Origin: Anderseniella sp963700895
Lineage (GTDB): Bacteria; Pseudomonadota; Alphaproteobacteria; Rhizobiales; Aestuariivirgaceae
Direction of reading: 5' to 3'
Assembly: GCA_963700895.1 (NCBI GenBank)
Contig: CAVOZI010000025.1
Location: 57,944-121,943 of the forward strand
DNA length: 64,000 nt
Positions 45,408-55,015 of the stretch are shown here, piece by piece (positions within the stretch are counted from its first letter, which is position 1; every line of letters starts with the position of its first letter). Made by a program: the position numbers and the translations under genes. The notes under the pieces are model-generated. The model had not been told where the DNA came from and ran no database searches. It saw nothing but the letters and a program-made list of their open reading frames with translations.

Positions 45408-46676
45408 ATGGCCCAGACTGACACCGCGCCGTTTTCCGCCTTCGAGCGCATGATTGCCTGGCGCTATCTGCGCGCCCGCCGCAAGGAAGGCTTCATTTCG
45501 GTCATCGCAGGCTTCTCCTTCGTCGGCATCCTGCTGGGGGTTGCCACGCTGATCATCGTCATGGCGGTGATGAACGGTTTCCGCACCGAACTGCTGGGCA
45601 AGGTGCTGGGTTTCAACGGCCATGCCATGGTCTATTCCGCCAATGCCGCGCCTATTCCCGACTTCGAGGAAAGGGCCGCCAAGCTTGCCGCAACCCCGGG
45701 CGTGGTGCGAGCCAGTCCGTTTACCGAGGGCCAGGCCATGGCCTCCTCGGCGCGCGCCTCCACCGGCGTGCTGATACGCGGCATGAAGCTTGAGAACCTG
45801 CAGAAGCTGACAAGCGTGGTGAACGACAAGCTGCGCGGTTCGCTGGAGGGGTTCGACGAGGGGCAGGGCGTTGCGGTGGGCTACCGGCTTGCCTGGCAGC
45901 ATGGCCTCAATATAGGCGACCAGATCACCCTGGTGTCACCGGAAGGCCCGGCCACCATTTTCGGCACTGCACCGCGCATCCGCTCGTTCCCGATCATCGC
46001 CACCTTCGAGATCGGCATGTCGGAGTACGACAAGTCGGTGATCTACATGCCGATAAAGGAAGCCCAGGACTTTTTCGCCCAGGAAGACGGCGCCAGCGCC
46101 ATCGAGGTGATGGTGGAGAACCCTGACAAGATTGACGAGTATGTGCCTGCCATGGCCCAGAACGCCGGCGCGGACCTGCAGTTCGTCACCTGGAAAACTT
46201 CCAACCAGACCTTCTTCAACGCGCTGCAGGTTGAGCGCAACGTGATGTTCCTGATCCTCACGCTGATCATCCTCGTAGCGGCGCTGAACATCATTTCAGG
46301 CCTCATCATGCTGGTGAAGGACAAGGGCAAGGACATCGCCATCCTGCGCACCATGGGCGCCACGCGCGGTTCCATCCTGCGCATCTTCTTCATGACCGGC
46401 GCGGCCATCGGGCTGGCGGGCACGTTTGCCGGCATCATCCTCGGCGTGGTCGTCTGCCTGAACATCGAGAACATCCGGCAGGGCCTTTCATGGCTGTCGG
46501 GCAAGGAGCTTTTCTCGCCAGAGCTTTACTATCTTTCGCGCATGCCGGCCGAGATGAACGTCAACGAGACCATGATGATCGCGCTGATGGCCATTGGCCT
46601 GTCGTTCATCGCCACAATCTATCCGGCCCGGCGTGCCGCCAAGCTCGATCCGGTGGAGGCGCTTCGCTATGAATGA
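45408..46676 (+). CDS. lolC: Lipoprotein-releasing ABC permease (LolC/LolE)
   Basis: Inner-membrane subunit of the Lol exporter, which hands outer-membrane lipoproteins to LolA. 422 residues: one N-terminal helix (GFSFVGILLGVATLIIVMAV), a large periplasmic domain, then three C-terminal helices with DKGKDIAILRTMGAT and the terminal FIATIYPARRAAKLDPVEALR motif. It appears to be the single-permease (LolF-like) form, since no second permease is adjacent. Its end overlaps lolD by 8 bp. Confidence 0.93.
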   Translation: MAQTDTAPFSAFERMIAWRYLRARRKEGFISVIAGFSFVGILLGVATLIIVMAVMNGFRTELLGKVLGFNGHAMVYSANAAPIPDFEERAAKLAATPGVVRASPFTEGQAMASSARASTGVLIRGMKLENLQKLTSVVNDKLRGSLEGFDEGQGVAVGYRLAWQHGLNIGDQITLVSPEGPATIFGTAPRIRSFPIIATFEIGMSEYDKSVIYMPIKEAQDFFAQEDGASAIEVMVENPDKIDEYVPAMAQNAGADLQFVTWKTSNQTFFNALQVERNVMFLILTLIILVAALNIISGLIMLVKDKGKDIAILRTMGATRGSILRIFFMTGAAIGLAGTFAGIILGVVVCLNIENIRQGLSWLSGKELFSPELYYLSRMPAEMNVNETMMIALMAIGLSFIATIYPARRAAKLDPVEALRYE

Positions 46677-47376
46677 CATGCGCCGCCAGCAGCAGGCCCC
46701 GTCGCCCGCCCTTTTCCTTGACCGGATCTCGCGGACCTACAGCCAGGGCAGCCGCACCATCGACGTGTTCAAGGAACTGTCGCTGGACGTTTATCCGGGC
46801 GAAGTGGTCGCGCTCGTCGGCCAGTCCGGCACCGGCAAGTCATCGCTTCTGCATATTGCAGGCCTGCTGGAACGGCCGACCGGCGGCGACGTGTATGTGG
46901 CCGGCAAGAACTGCACCCGGCTCGAGGATGATGCCATGACGCGGGTGCGCCGGCTGGGCATCGGCTTCGTCTACCAGTTTCACCACCTGCTGCCCGAGTT
47001 CTCCGCGGTCGAAAACGTGGTGATGCCGCAACTGATCGCCGGCAAGTCCAGGGTCGATGCCGAAGCCCGCGCCCGGCAGCTGCTCGACCGGCTTGGCCTG
47101 ACCAAGCGCGCCTCGCACCGCCCGGCCGAATTGTCGGGCGGCGAGCAACAGCGCGTGGCCATTGCCCGGGCGCTGGCCAACCAGCCGCTGCTCTTGCTCG
47201 CCGATGAGCCGACGGGTAACCTCGATCCGGAAACGGCGGGCCGGGTGCATGGCGAATTCCTGTCGCTGATCCGTGATGAAGGGCTGGCGGCGCTGATTGC
47301 CACCCACAATCTGGAGCTGGCGCGCAGCATGAGCCGCGTCGTGCAGTTGCAGGGTGGCCAGCTGGTGGAGATCTGA
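46669..47376 (+). CDS. lolD: Lipoprotein-releasing ABC ATPase LolD
   Basis: ATPase partner of LolC/E. 235 residues with Walker A GQSGTGKSSLLH, signature LSGGEQQRVAIARAL, Walker B LLLADEPTGNLD and the H-loop ATHN. The ATG at 46669 overlaps the permease stop codon. Confidence 0.95.
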   Translation: MNDMRRQQQAPSPALFLDRISRTYSQGSRTIDVFKELSLDVYPGEVVALVGQSGTGKSSLLHIAGLLERPTGGDVYVAGKNCTRLEDDAMTRVRRLGIGFVYQFHHLLPEFSAVENVVMPQLIAGKSRVDAEARARQLLDRLGLTKRASHRPAELSGGEQQRVAIARALANQPLLLLADEPTGNLDPETAGRVHGEFLSLIRDEGLAALIATHNLELARSMSRVVQLQGGQLVEI

Positions 47377-47380
47377 GATC

Positions 47381-48403
47381 ATGAAGGCGGTGTTTCATCA
47401 CAACCAGCTGCTGCACAATCCGCAGCGCTATCTCAGCCGTGGCCACATCGTCGGCTTTCCCGAACAGCCCGAGCGGGCCAAGCGGCTGTTGCGCGGGGCC
47501 AAGGCCGCCGGTTGCGATATGCATGCCGCGCGCGCTCACGGCGAGGCGCATATTCTGGCGGTTCATACGGGCCGTTATGTGAAGTTCCTGCAGAATGCCT
47601 TCCGCAAGTGGAACCGGCCCAAGGGCAAGGCCTATGAAGAGGTTATGGCCTCGATCCGCCCGGTGGAGAAGCCGGCCCGCTATCCGTCCGACATCCTGGG
47701 GCAGGCCGGCTGGCACCAGCAGGACTTTTCCTGCCCGATCACCGAGCAGACCTGGACTTCGGTCAAGGCCTCCGCCGATACCGTATTGTCAGCGGCTGAA
47801 CTGGTGGCGGAGGGCGAGAAGGTGGCCTATGCGCTGTGCCGCCCGCCGGGCCATCATGCCTATGCCGACCGGGCCGGCGGCTTTTGCTACCTCAATAACT
47901 CGGCCATCGCCGCCCAGTACCTGCGCCAGTCATGGGACCAGGTGGCCATTCTCGACATCGACGTTCACCACGGCAACGGCACCCAGGGCATCTTCTATGA
48001 CCGCGCCGACGTGCTGACCATCTCCATCCACGCCGACCCGAAGAAGTACTATCCGTTCTACTACGGCTACGAAAACCAGCGCGGCAAGGGGAAGGGGATG
48101 GGCTACAACATCAACATTCCGGTGCCGGTAAAGTCCGACGACGAAGTGTGGATGGGGGCGCTCGAAATGGCGCTCGGCGAACTGCAGGACGCTGCCCCCG
48201 GCGCGCTGGTCGTGGCGTTGGGGCTCGATGCCCACGAGGCCGATCCGCTCAATGGCGGGGCTGTCACCACTGCCGGCTTCACCCGCATGGCGCACGCTAT
48301 TGCCAGACTGGATCTTCCCACCGTCATCGTGCAGGAAGGTGGCTACCTGACCGATGACCTGGAAAACAACCTGACAGCCTTCCTGAAAGGTTTTGGTGGG
48401 TAG
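47381..48403 (+). CDS. Histone deacetylase-like / acetylpolyamine amidohydrolase family protein
   Basis: Zinc amidohydrolase of the arginase/deacetylase fold, 340 residues. It has the catalytic His pair in CRPPGHHAYADRAGGFCYLNN, zinc ligands in LDIDVHHGNGTQ and GLDAHEADP, and EGGYLTDDL near the end. Length and the loop around KWNRPKGKAYEE resemble bacterial acetylpolyamine amidohydrolases more than histone deacetylases. Acetylated polyamines are therefore a plausible substrate in a homospermidine producer, though unproven. It begins 4 bp after lolD. Confidence 0.88.
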   Translation: MKAVFHHNQLLHNPQRYLSRGHIVGFPEQPERAKRLLRGAKAAGCDMHAARAHGEAHILAVHTGRYVKFLQNAFRKWNRPKGKAYEEVMASIRPVEKPARYPSDILGQAGWHQQDFSCPITEQTWTSVKASADTVLSAAELVAEGEKVAYALCRPPGHHAYADRAGGFCYLNNSAIAAQYLRQSWDQVAILDIDVHHGNGTQGIFYDRADVLTISIHADPKKYYPFYYGYENQRGKGKGMGYNINIPVPVKSDDEVWMGALEMALGELQDAAPGALVVALGLDAHEADPLNGGAVTTAGFTRMAHAIARLDLPTVIVQEGGYLTDDLENNLTAFLKGFGG

Positions 48404-48455
48404 CCGCATCTGCACCATGTCCAGCAGCGGTCCGACAGGCTAATCTCCTACGGCC

Positions 48456-51400
48456 ATGGCCGATTCCAGCATACCAGTCAGCTTCATCCACCTGCGCGCG
48501 CATTCCGCCTACTCGCTGTCGGAAGGCGCGCTGCCGATCAAGCTGCTTGGCAAGCTGGCGGTCGAACACAAGATGCCGGCGCTGGCAATAACCGATACCG
48601 GCAACCTGTTCGGTGCGCTGGAATTTGCCGACGCCATGAAGGACAAGGGCGTGCAACCCATCGTTGGCTGTACGCTGATGGTGGACGCAGGCGACGGTCC
48701 CGACGGTCCGCAACGCACCAGCAACGGGCTTGAGCTGTCGCGGCTGGCGCTGCTGGCCAAGGACGAGCCGGGCTACCGCAACCTGATGAAGCTGTTGAGC
48801 AAGGCCTATCTTGGCGCGCCCGATGGCGAACTGCCTCATGTCACGCTCGACGATATCACCCGTCACAACGCCGGCCTGATCTGCCTGACCGGCGGCCCGG
48901 GCGGGTTGATCAACCGGCCACTGGTCGACAACCAGTTTGCGCTGGCCCAGAAGCGGGTGCAGCGGCTGCTGGAGATTTTCGGCGACCGTCTCTATGTCGA
49001 GCTGCAACGTCACGGCATGGACGAGGAGCGCGCCGCCGAGGCGGGTCTCATCGACCTTGCCTACGACATGGGCCTGCCGCTGGTCGCCACCAACGAGCCG
49101 TACTTCGCGACGGCCGACGACTTCGCCGCTCACGACGCGCTGATCTGCATCGCCGAGGGCGAGGTGATCGCCAATGACGACCGCCGCCGCCTGACGCCCG
49201 ACCATCACTTCAAGTCCCAGGCCGAAATGGTGAGTCTGTTCGCGGACTTGCCGGAAGCGGTTGAGAATACGGTCGAGATTGCCCGGCGTTGCTCGTGGTT
49301 TCCGCATGGAATCGATCCGATCCTGCCCAAGTTCACCTCCGGCGAGGATGCCCGCGACGAGGCCGAAGAACTGCGCGTGCAAGCCCGCGAGGGCCTTGCC
49401 GCCCGGCTGGATGCGCTGGGCGTGGCCGAAGCCTTCACCCGCGAAGACTACGAGAAGAAGCTGGAATACGAGCTCGATGTCATCAACTCGATGGATTTTC
49501 CGGGCTACTTCCTGATCGTTGCCGACTTCATCAAGTGGGCCAAGGGGCAGGGTATTCCGGTCGGGCCGGGCCGCGGTTCGGGCGCGGGCTCGGTGGTGGC
49601 GTGGGCACTGACCATCACCGATCTTGATCCGCTACGCTTCAACCTTGTCTTCGAACGCTTCCTCAACCCCGAACGCGTGTCGATGCCCGACTTCGACATC
49701 GATTTCTGCCAGGACCGGCGCGACGAGGTGATAGCTTACGTCCAGCAGAAGTATGGCTACGACCAGGTGGCGCAGATCATCACCTTCGGAAAGCTGCAGG
49801 CCCGCGCCGTCTGCCGCGACGTGGGCCGGGTGCTGCAGATGCCCTATGGCCAGGTGGACCGGCTGTGCAAGCTGATCCCCAACAACCCGGCCAACCCTGT
49901 TACCCTGCAACAGGCCATCGACGGTGAACCGCGCCTGCAGGAAGAGCGCCGCGCCGATGAGACCACGGCGGCCATGCTGGAGATTGCGCTGAAGCTCGAA
50001 GGGCTGTACCGCCATGCCTCCACCCACGCTGCCGGCGTGGTGATCGGCGACCGCCCGCTGGACGAGCTGGTGCCGCTCTACCGCGACCCGCGCTCGCCCA
50101 TGCCGGTCACCCAGTTCAACATGAAGCTGGTTGAGAAGGCGGGGCTGGTGAAGTTCGACTTCCTCGGCCTGAAGACGCTCACCGTGCTGGACAAGGGCGT
50201 GAAGCTGCTGGCCCAGCGCGGCATCGAGGTGGACCTGGCTGCGCTGCCGCTCGATGACGGCAAGACCTATGACCTGCTCAAGCGGGCCGAGACGGTCGGC
50301 GTGTTCCAGCTAGAAAGTTCCGGCATGCGCGACCTCATCCGCAAGGCCGAACCTGGCAACATCGAGGACATCATCGCTCTGGTGGCGCTGTACCGGCCCG
50401 GTCCGATGGAGAACATCCCAAAGTACATCGCGTCGAAGAAAGGCGAGGAAGCGCCTGAATTTCTTCACGAAAAGCTGACACACATCGTCGAGGACACCTA
50501 CGGCATCATTATCTACCAGGAACAGGTGCTGCAGATCGCGCAGGTGCTGGCAGGTTACTCGCTGGGCGAGGCAGACTTGTTGCGCCGTGCCATGGGCAAG
50601 AAGATCCAGGCCGAGATGGATGCCCAGAAGCAGCGCTTCGTGGAAGGCTCGGTGGCCAATGGTGTCGATAAAGGCCAGGCCGAAAACATCTTTGAACTGG
50701 TCAACAAGTTTGCCGGTTACGGATTCAACAAGGCGCATTCCGCCGCCTATGGCGTGGTCGCCTACCAGACCGCCTGGATGAAGGCCAACCACCCGGTGGA
50801 GTTTCTCGCTGCCTCCATGTCGCTTGACCGCGGCAACACCGACAAACTGCTGGTGTTCAAGCGCGAGGCGGACCGGATGGAGGTCAGGGTCAACCCGCCC
50901 AGCGTAAACAAGTCGGGCCTCGACTTTACGGTGAAGGACGGTGCGATCCAGTATTCGCTGGCAGCGCTGAAGAACGTGGGCGAGCAGGCGGTCGACCACA
51001 TTGTCAAGGTGCGCGAGGAGGGCGGGCCGTTCAGGTCGCTGGGCGATTTTGCCCGCCGCATCGACCCGCGCATGGTCAACAAGCGGGCGCTGGAATCCAT
51101 CGCCAAGTCGGGCGGTTTCGACGAACTCAACCCCAATCGTGCGCAAGTCTTGCGCGGCGTGGAGGCCATCATCGCCATGGCCAACCGCACCGCCACCGAA
51201 GCCGAAATTGGCCAGTCCGATTTCTTTGGTGGCGGCGGGGAAGGGGCGGCAGCAGAACTCCCGCTGCCGGCTGTCGAACCGTGGCTGCCGATGGACAAGC
51301 TGCAGGCAGAGTTCGAGGCGGTCGGCTTCTACCTTTCGGGCCACCCACTTGATGAATATCTGGGGCTGCTGCCGAAACTGGGCGCAGATTCGTGGACAGG

Positions 51401-51905
51401 CTTCCGGGAGAAGGCCATCAAGGGGGCGTCTGCAGCGCGCCTCATCGGCACCGTTACCTACAAGCAGGAACGCCGCTCCAAGTCGGGCAACCGGTTCGCC
51501 TTCATCGGCTTTTCCGACCCGACCGGCCAGTTTGAGGCGGTATGCTTCTCCGACACGCTGAACGCTTGCCGGGATCTTCTGGAAAGCGGCAAGCCGCTGA
51601 TGCTGCGCGTCGAGGCTGATGTCGAGGGCGAGGAAGTGAAATTGCGCCTGCAGGGCGTGGAACCGCTCGATGCCAAGGCCGACAATATCGTCATGGGCCT
51701 TCGGGTGTTCGTCAACGACGCAGCGCCGCTTGACCTTATCCGGTCGCGCCTGGCCAATGGCGGCAACGCGCCGGTGCACCTGGTGATGAGCCTGCCCAAC
51801 CGCCACGAGGTGGAGATTGCGCTGGGGCGGAAATTCACCGTCAATCCGAAGATAAAGGCCGCCATCAAGGCGGTCCCGGGCGTCGTTTACGTCGAGGACT
51901 TCTGA
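48456..51905 (+). CDS. dnaE: DNA polymerase III subunit alpha
   Basis: Replicative polymerase, 1149 residues. N-terminal PHP domain (FIHLRAHSAYSLSEGALPI), polymerase core with GPGRGSGAGSVVAWAL and the catalytic acidic motif MPDFDIDFCQDRR, KAHSAAYGVVAYQTAWMKANHP, tandem helix-hairpin-helix and a C-terminal OB-fold (IGTVTYKQERRSKSGNRFAF). The DnaE1-type layout and length indicate the main replicative enzyme. The ATG at 48456 is 52 bp after the deacetylase-like gene. Confidence 0.97.
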   Translation: MADSSIPVSFIHLRAHSAYSLSEGALPIKLLGKLAVEHKMPALAITDTGNLFGALEFADAMKDKGVQPIVGCTLMVDAGDGPDGPQRTSNGLELSRLALLAKDEPGYRNLMKLLSKAYLGAPDGELPHVTLDDITRHNAGLICLTGGPGGLINRPLVDNQFALAQKRVQRLLEIFGDRLYVELQRHGMDEERAAEAGLIDLAYDMGLPLVATNEPYFATADDFAAHDALICIAEGEVIANDDRRRLTPDHHFKSQAEMVSLFADLPEAVENTVEIARRCSWFPHGIDPILPKFTSGEDARDEAEELRVQAREGLAARLDALGVAEAFTREDYEKKLEYELDVINSMDFPGYFLIVADFIKWAKGQGIPVGPGRGSGAGSVVAWALTITDLDPLRFNLVFERFLNPERVSMPDFDIDFCQDRRDEVIAYVQQKYGYDQVAQIITFGKLQARAVCRDVGRVLQMPYGQVDRLCKLIPNNPANPVTLQQAIDGEPRLQEERRADETTAAMLEIALKLEGLYRHASTHAAGVVIGDRPLDELVPLYRDPRSPMPVTQFNMKLVEKAGLVKFDFLGLKTLTVLDKGVKLLAQRGIEVDLAALPLDDGKTYDLLKRAETVGVFQLESSGMRDLIRKAEPGNIEDIIALVALYRPGPMENIPKYIASKKGEEAPEFLHEKLTHIVEDTYGIIIYQEQVLQIAQVLAGYSLGEADLLRRAMGKKIQAEMDAQKQRFVEGSVANGVDKGQAENIFELVNKFAGYGFNKAHSAAYGVVAYQTAWMKANHPVEFLAASMSLDRGNTDKLLVFKREADRMEVRVNPPSVNKSGLDFTVKDGAIQYSLAALKNVGEQAVDHIVKVREEGGPFRSLGDFARRIDPRMVNKRALESIAKSGGFDELNPNRAQVLRGVEAIIAMANRTATEAEIGQSDFFGGGGEGAAAELPLPAVEPWLPMDKLQAEFEAVGFYLSGHPLDEYLGLLPKLGADSWTGFREKAIKGASAARLIGTVTYKQERRSKSGNRFAFIGFSDPTGQFEAVCFSDTLNACRDLLESGKPLMLRVEADVEGEEVKLRLQGVEPLDAKADNIVMGLRVFVNDAAPLDLIRSRLANGGNAPVHLVMSLPNRHEVEIALGRKFTVNPKIKAAIKAVPGVVYVEDF

Positions 51906-51932
51906 TCCGCCGCTGAAGGAGGGGCGATCAGC

Positions 51933-54617
51933 ATGGATGAATTCGTCTGGATCGTGCTGATCGCAGCCAGCGTGTTTTTTGTGCCGCTCATCCTCGCCAT
52001 CGTCGCGCTGAACAAGGCGGAGAGGGTTGCCCGCGATCTGTTCAAGCTCCGCAACGAGATCAATCTCTTGAAGACGCAGGGCATCCAGCCGCCAGAACCT
52101 GCTGTTGCCACCTCAGCGCCCGAGCAGCCCGGCGAACCTGTTCCGGCGCCGGAACCTGTTTCCGAAGTAGCGCCAGAGCCCGAAACCATCGCGGCGCCGG
52201 AACCGCCGCGAGAGGCGGCGCGGGCAAGCCTGGAGGAAAACCTTGCCGGCCGCTGGTTCGTCTGGATCGGCGCGGTGGCCATCGCGCTGGCCGGGCTGTT
52301 CCTCGTCAAGTACATGGCCGATTACGGCCTGCTGGGGCCGGGCATGCGCGTCATGCTGGGGCTGACGGCAGGTGTCGCGCTGACCCTGGGGGGCGAGTGG
52401 CTCCGCCGCCGTCCGGCCCAGCAGAAGGCTGCCGCGCTGAAGCCCGATTATGTGCCGCAGGCGCTGTCAGCCGGTGGCCTTGCTGCCGTGTTTGCCAGCA
52501 TATATGCGGCCTCGGCCCTGTACGGCTTCATTGGCCCGGCGGTTACGCTGGCAGCTCTCGCCGTTACTGCGCTTGCGGCCTTCGCCCTGTCGGTGGTGCA
52601 GGGGCCACTGACGGCGATCGTTGGCCTGCTTGGCGGGTTCGCCCTGCCGGGCCTGATGGAAAGCGCCGAGCCGTTTGCGCCGGGCCTGTTCGGCTACTTT
52701 GCCGTCATCCTGATCGCCGTCATGGCGGTGATGGTGTGGCGGCCGGTCCTGTGGCTGGCGCTGTCTGCCATCGTGGCCTCGGCGGCGTGGGTGCTGATCT
52801 GGCTCGCCGGCCCGTTTGAGCGCGCAGATACCCTGACGCTCGGTCTGTTCGTCACGCTGCTGGGGGCCGGCTTCGCCGTTGCCGGAAGCCAGATATCGCG
52901 CGATGTGCTGCCGGCGGCCTGGCACAAGACACTTGGACGTGGCGGGGCGGACCTGAATGCGGCGATCCTGGCCGGGATTACAGCTTTGCTGCTGCTGCTT
53001 GCGCTCGCCGGGCGCGATGGTTTCAGCCATTGGTCGGTCGTGTCGCTCGCCGTCTTCTGCGTCGTGTTCGCCGCCGCTGCCATGCGCGCGCAACGGTTCG
53101 ATTTCCTCGGGTTGCTGGCCAGTATTGCCATCCTGCTGCTGTTCTCTGCCTGGGGTTCGTGGCTGCATATCGAGGGCTGGCTCGGTGACTGGCTGATACC
53201 GGATCCATCGCCCTGGGTGGCGCAGGTGCCGGACGAGGCCAATGCCTACTTGCGCTACGCAGCAGGCTTCGGCGTGGCGGCAGCGGTTGCGGGGTACGTG
53301 CTGCTGTGGCGGTCAGTCAGGCCGTGGGTGTGGGCAACTGTCGCCACGATCACCCCGATCGGGTTGATGGTTGCGGCTTATGCAACCTTGCGCTCGCTGG
53401 AGCCGAGCCTCACCTGGTCCTTCGCGGGGCTGGCGCTTGCTGCGCTGTTCGTCGGCATGGCGGCGCGCCTGCGCAGCGTGGCGGACGAGGATGAGGCGCC
53501 ACGGCTGGCGCTGGGCATCATGGCGATGTCTGTGTGCGCGGCTGTGGCCATGGCGTTGGCCTTCGTGCTGCGCGATGCCTGGCTGACGGCCTCGCTGGCC
53601 GTGCTGCTTGCAGCCACGGCTTACATATCGCGGCATCTGTCGCTACCGCAGCTGCGCTGGCCGGCGCTGGTCATGGCGGGCGTGGTGCTGTTCCGTCTGA
53701 CGCTCAACCACCACATCCTCGACTACGACGAGGCAGCCTGGCTGGGGCGCTGGTGGGTGATCTACGGCTACGGCCTGCCGCTGGTGATGTTTCACCTGGC
53801 GCTCAAGGCTTTCAGCGATGATGACCGGCGCGATGACCTGCTGACGAAGGTGCTGGAAGGCGGCCGCATCGCGCTAGCCGCCATGCTGGTGTCGGCCATC
53901 ATCCGGGTCGGCGTGGCGGGCAGTCTCGAGGCAGACCGATTCACCCTGCTGGAGGCGGGTTTGCACGCCACCAGCTGGCTGGTGTCGGCTGACGCCTGCT
54001 GGTGGCGCTATGGCCAGCGCGGCGGCTTCATCGACCTGTGGGCGGGCAGGGTGCTGACCTTGATGGGGACGGGGCTCGTCGGCTTGTGCCTGTTCACCGA
54101 ACTCAACCCGGTGCTTGACCGGCAGATGGTTGGCAACTGGCCACTGGTCAACGCGTTGGCGCCCGCCTATCTGCTGCCAGCCCTGATGCTGTCGATCATC
54201 GGATATCTGTTGCGCGACATGACCATGCCACGGCTGTTGCGGCAGGCGGGACCGCCGTTGGTGCTGGCGCTGCTGCTGGCGTGGCTGTCGTTCGAGGTCC
54301 GCCGCTGGTTTCATGCGCCGGACATGATGCACGTGGGTGGGATCAGCACCGCGGAGACCTATACTTATTCGGTGGTCTGGCTGCTGTTCGCGCTGGCGTT
54401 GCTGGCGGGTGGCATCCTGCTGCAGGCTGCTGCCTTGCGATATGCGGCGCTGGCGGTGCTGGTGCTGACTGTGCTCAAGGTGTTCCTCGTCGACCTGTCC
54501 GATCTGGAGGGCCTGTTGCGCGTGGCGTCGTTCCTTGGGCTTGGCCTTTGCCTCGTCGGCATCGGCTTCATCTACCAGCGCTTCGTGCACCGGCCGGTGG
54601 AGGATCGCGGCAACTAG
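51933..54617 (+). CDS. DUF2339 large polytopic membrane protein
   Basis: 894-residue protein with an N-terminal helix, a short coiled segment (ALNKAERVARDLFKLRNEINLLK), a Pro/Glu-rich linker (about 50-100), the DUF2339 entry motif LAGRWFVWIGAVAIALAG, and then more than twenty predicted transmembrane helices to the end. Function unknown; the family is widespread in envelope contexts. It follows dnaE by 27 bp. The stop codon overlaps the oppositely oriented 58-residue gene by 4 bp. Confidence 0.88.
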   Translation: MDEFVWIVLIAASVFFVPLILAIVALNKAERVARDLFKLRNEINLLKTQGIQPPEPAVATSAPEQPGEPVPAPEPVSEVAPEPETIAAPEPPREAARASLEENLAGRWFVWIGAVAIALAGLFLVKYMADYGLLGPGMRVMLGLTAGVALTLGGEWLRRRPAQQKAAALKPDYVPQALSAGGLAAVFASIYAASALYGFIGPAVTLAALAVTALAAFALSVVQGPLTAIVGLLGGFALPGLMESAEPFAPGLFGYFAVILIAVMAVMVWRPVLWLALSAIVASAAWVLIWLAGPFERADTLTLGLFVTLLGAGFAVAGSQISRDVLPAAWHKTLGRGGADLNAAILAGITALLLLLALAGRDGFSHWSVVSLAVFCVVFAAAAMRAQRFDFLGLLASIAILLLFSAWGSWLHIEGWLGDWLIPDPSPWVAQVPDEANAYLRYAAGFGVAAAVAGYVLLWRSVRPWVWATVATITPIGLMVAAYATLRSLEPSLTWSFAGLALAALFVGMAARLRSVADEDEAPRLALGIMAMSVCAAVAMALAFVLRDAWLTASLAVLLAATAYISRHLSLPQLRWPALVMAGVVLFRLTLNHHILDYDEAAWLGRWWVIYGYGLPLVMFHLALKAFSDDDRRDDLLTKVLEGGRIALAAMLVSAIIRVGVAGSLEADRFTLLEAGLHATSWLVSADACWWRYGQRGGFIDLWAGRVLTLMGTGLVGLCLFTELNPVLDRQMVGNWPLVNALAPAYLLPALMLSIIGYLLRDMTMPRLLRQAGPPLVLALLLAWLSFEVRRWFHAPDMMHVGGISTAETYTYSVVWLLFALALLAGGILLQAAALRYAALAVLVLTVLKVFLVDLSDLEGLLRVASFLGLGLCLVGIGFIYQRFVHRPVEDRGN

Positions 54618-54790
54618 TACCCCGAGGCTTTCAGCCCTGAGGTGATCACGATCACCACGACCATCAGCGCCGCGCCCCCGGCTGCCAGCTTCCAGGCGTC
54701 CTGGCGTCTCTCCAGTCCCGGCAGGCCCAGCGGCTTGATGATCTGGATCAGCGCCACCGCTGCGAGGATTATGGCAATCAGCTTGGTCAT
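54614..54790 (-). CDS. 58-residue two-helix membrane protein
   Basis: Short frame beginning MTKLIAIILAAVALIQ with hydrophobic segments at about 4-17 and 36-50, joined by a polar loop (GLERRQDAWK), and ending SGLKASGY. Hydrophobicity and the charge pattern of the loop look coding. The ribosome site is weak. No family name is known to me. It is divergent from rpsB and converges on the DUF2339 gene. Confidence 0.6.
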   Translation of the reverse strand: MTKLIAIILAAVALIQIIKPLGLPGLERRQDAWKLAAGGAALMVVVIVITSGLKASGY

Positions 54791-54818
54791 TGCCTGAAGG
54801 CTGTGACACGCTGGAGGC

Positions 54819-54848
54819 TTGCAATCAAGCCCGGTTTGACCCTATAAG
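54819..54848 (+). promoter_or_regulatory. Candidate promoter for rpsB-tsf
   Basis: TTGCAA (54819-54824), 17-bp spacer, CTATAA (54842-54847), close to the alphaproteobacterial TTGAC/CTATAT pattern. It implies a leader of roughly 160 nt before rpsB. Confidence 0.5.
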
Positions 54849-54916
54849 CCGCGGGTCGCTGGCCGGAATAGTCCGGGCAGGGGCAAATTCACACGTGTCA
54901 GAGCGGTTCGTTTCAC

Positions 54917-54969
54917 GCGGGGTGTCCCCGCCACATAGAGGCGCAACCATCCGGTGCCGGGATTCCCGG
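54917..54969 (+). promoter_or_regulatory. Two GC-rich hairpins in the rpsB leader
   Basis: GCGGGG-TGT-CCCCGC (54917-54931) and CCGGG-ATT-CCCGG (54957-54969) lie between the candidate promoter and rpsB. They could form an S2 autoregulatory leader, which is known for rpsB in other bacteria; here it is a structural guess only. Confidence 0.3.
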
Positions 54970-55015
54970 TCACTTTCTGACACGGAGGATAAACCGGAAA
55001 AAGGAGAACCAAGGC

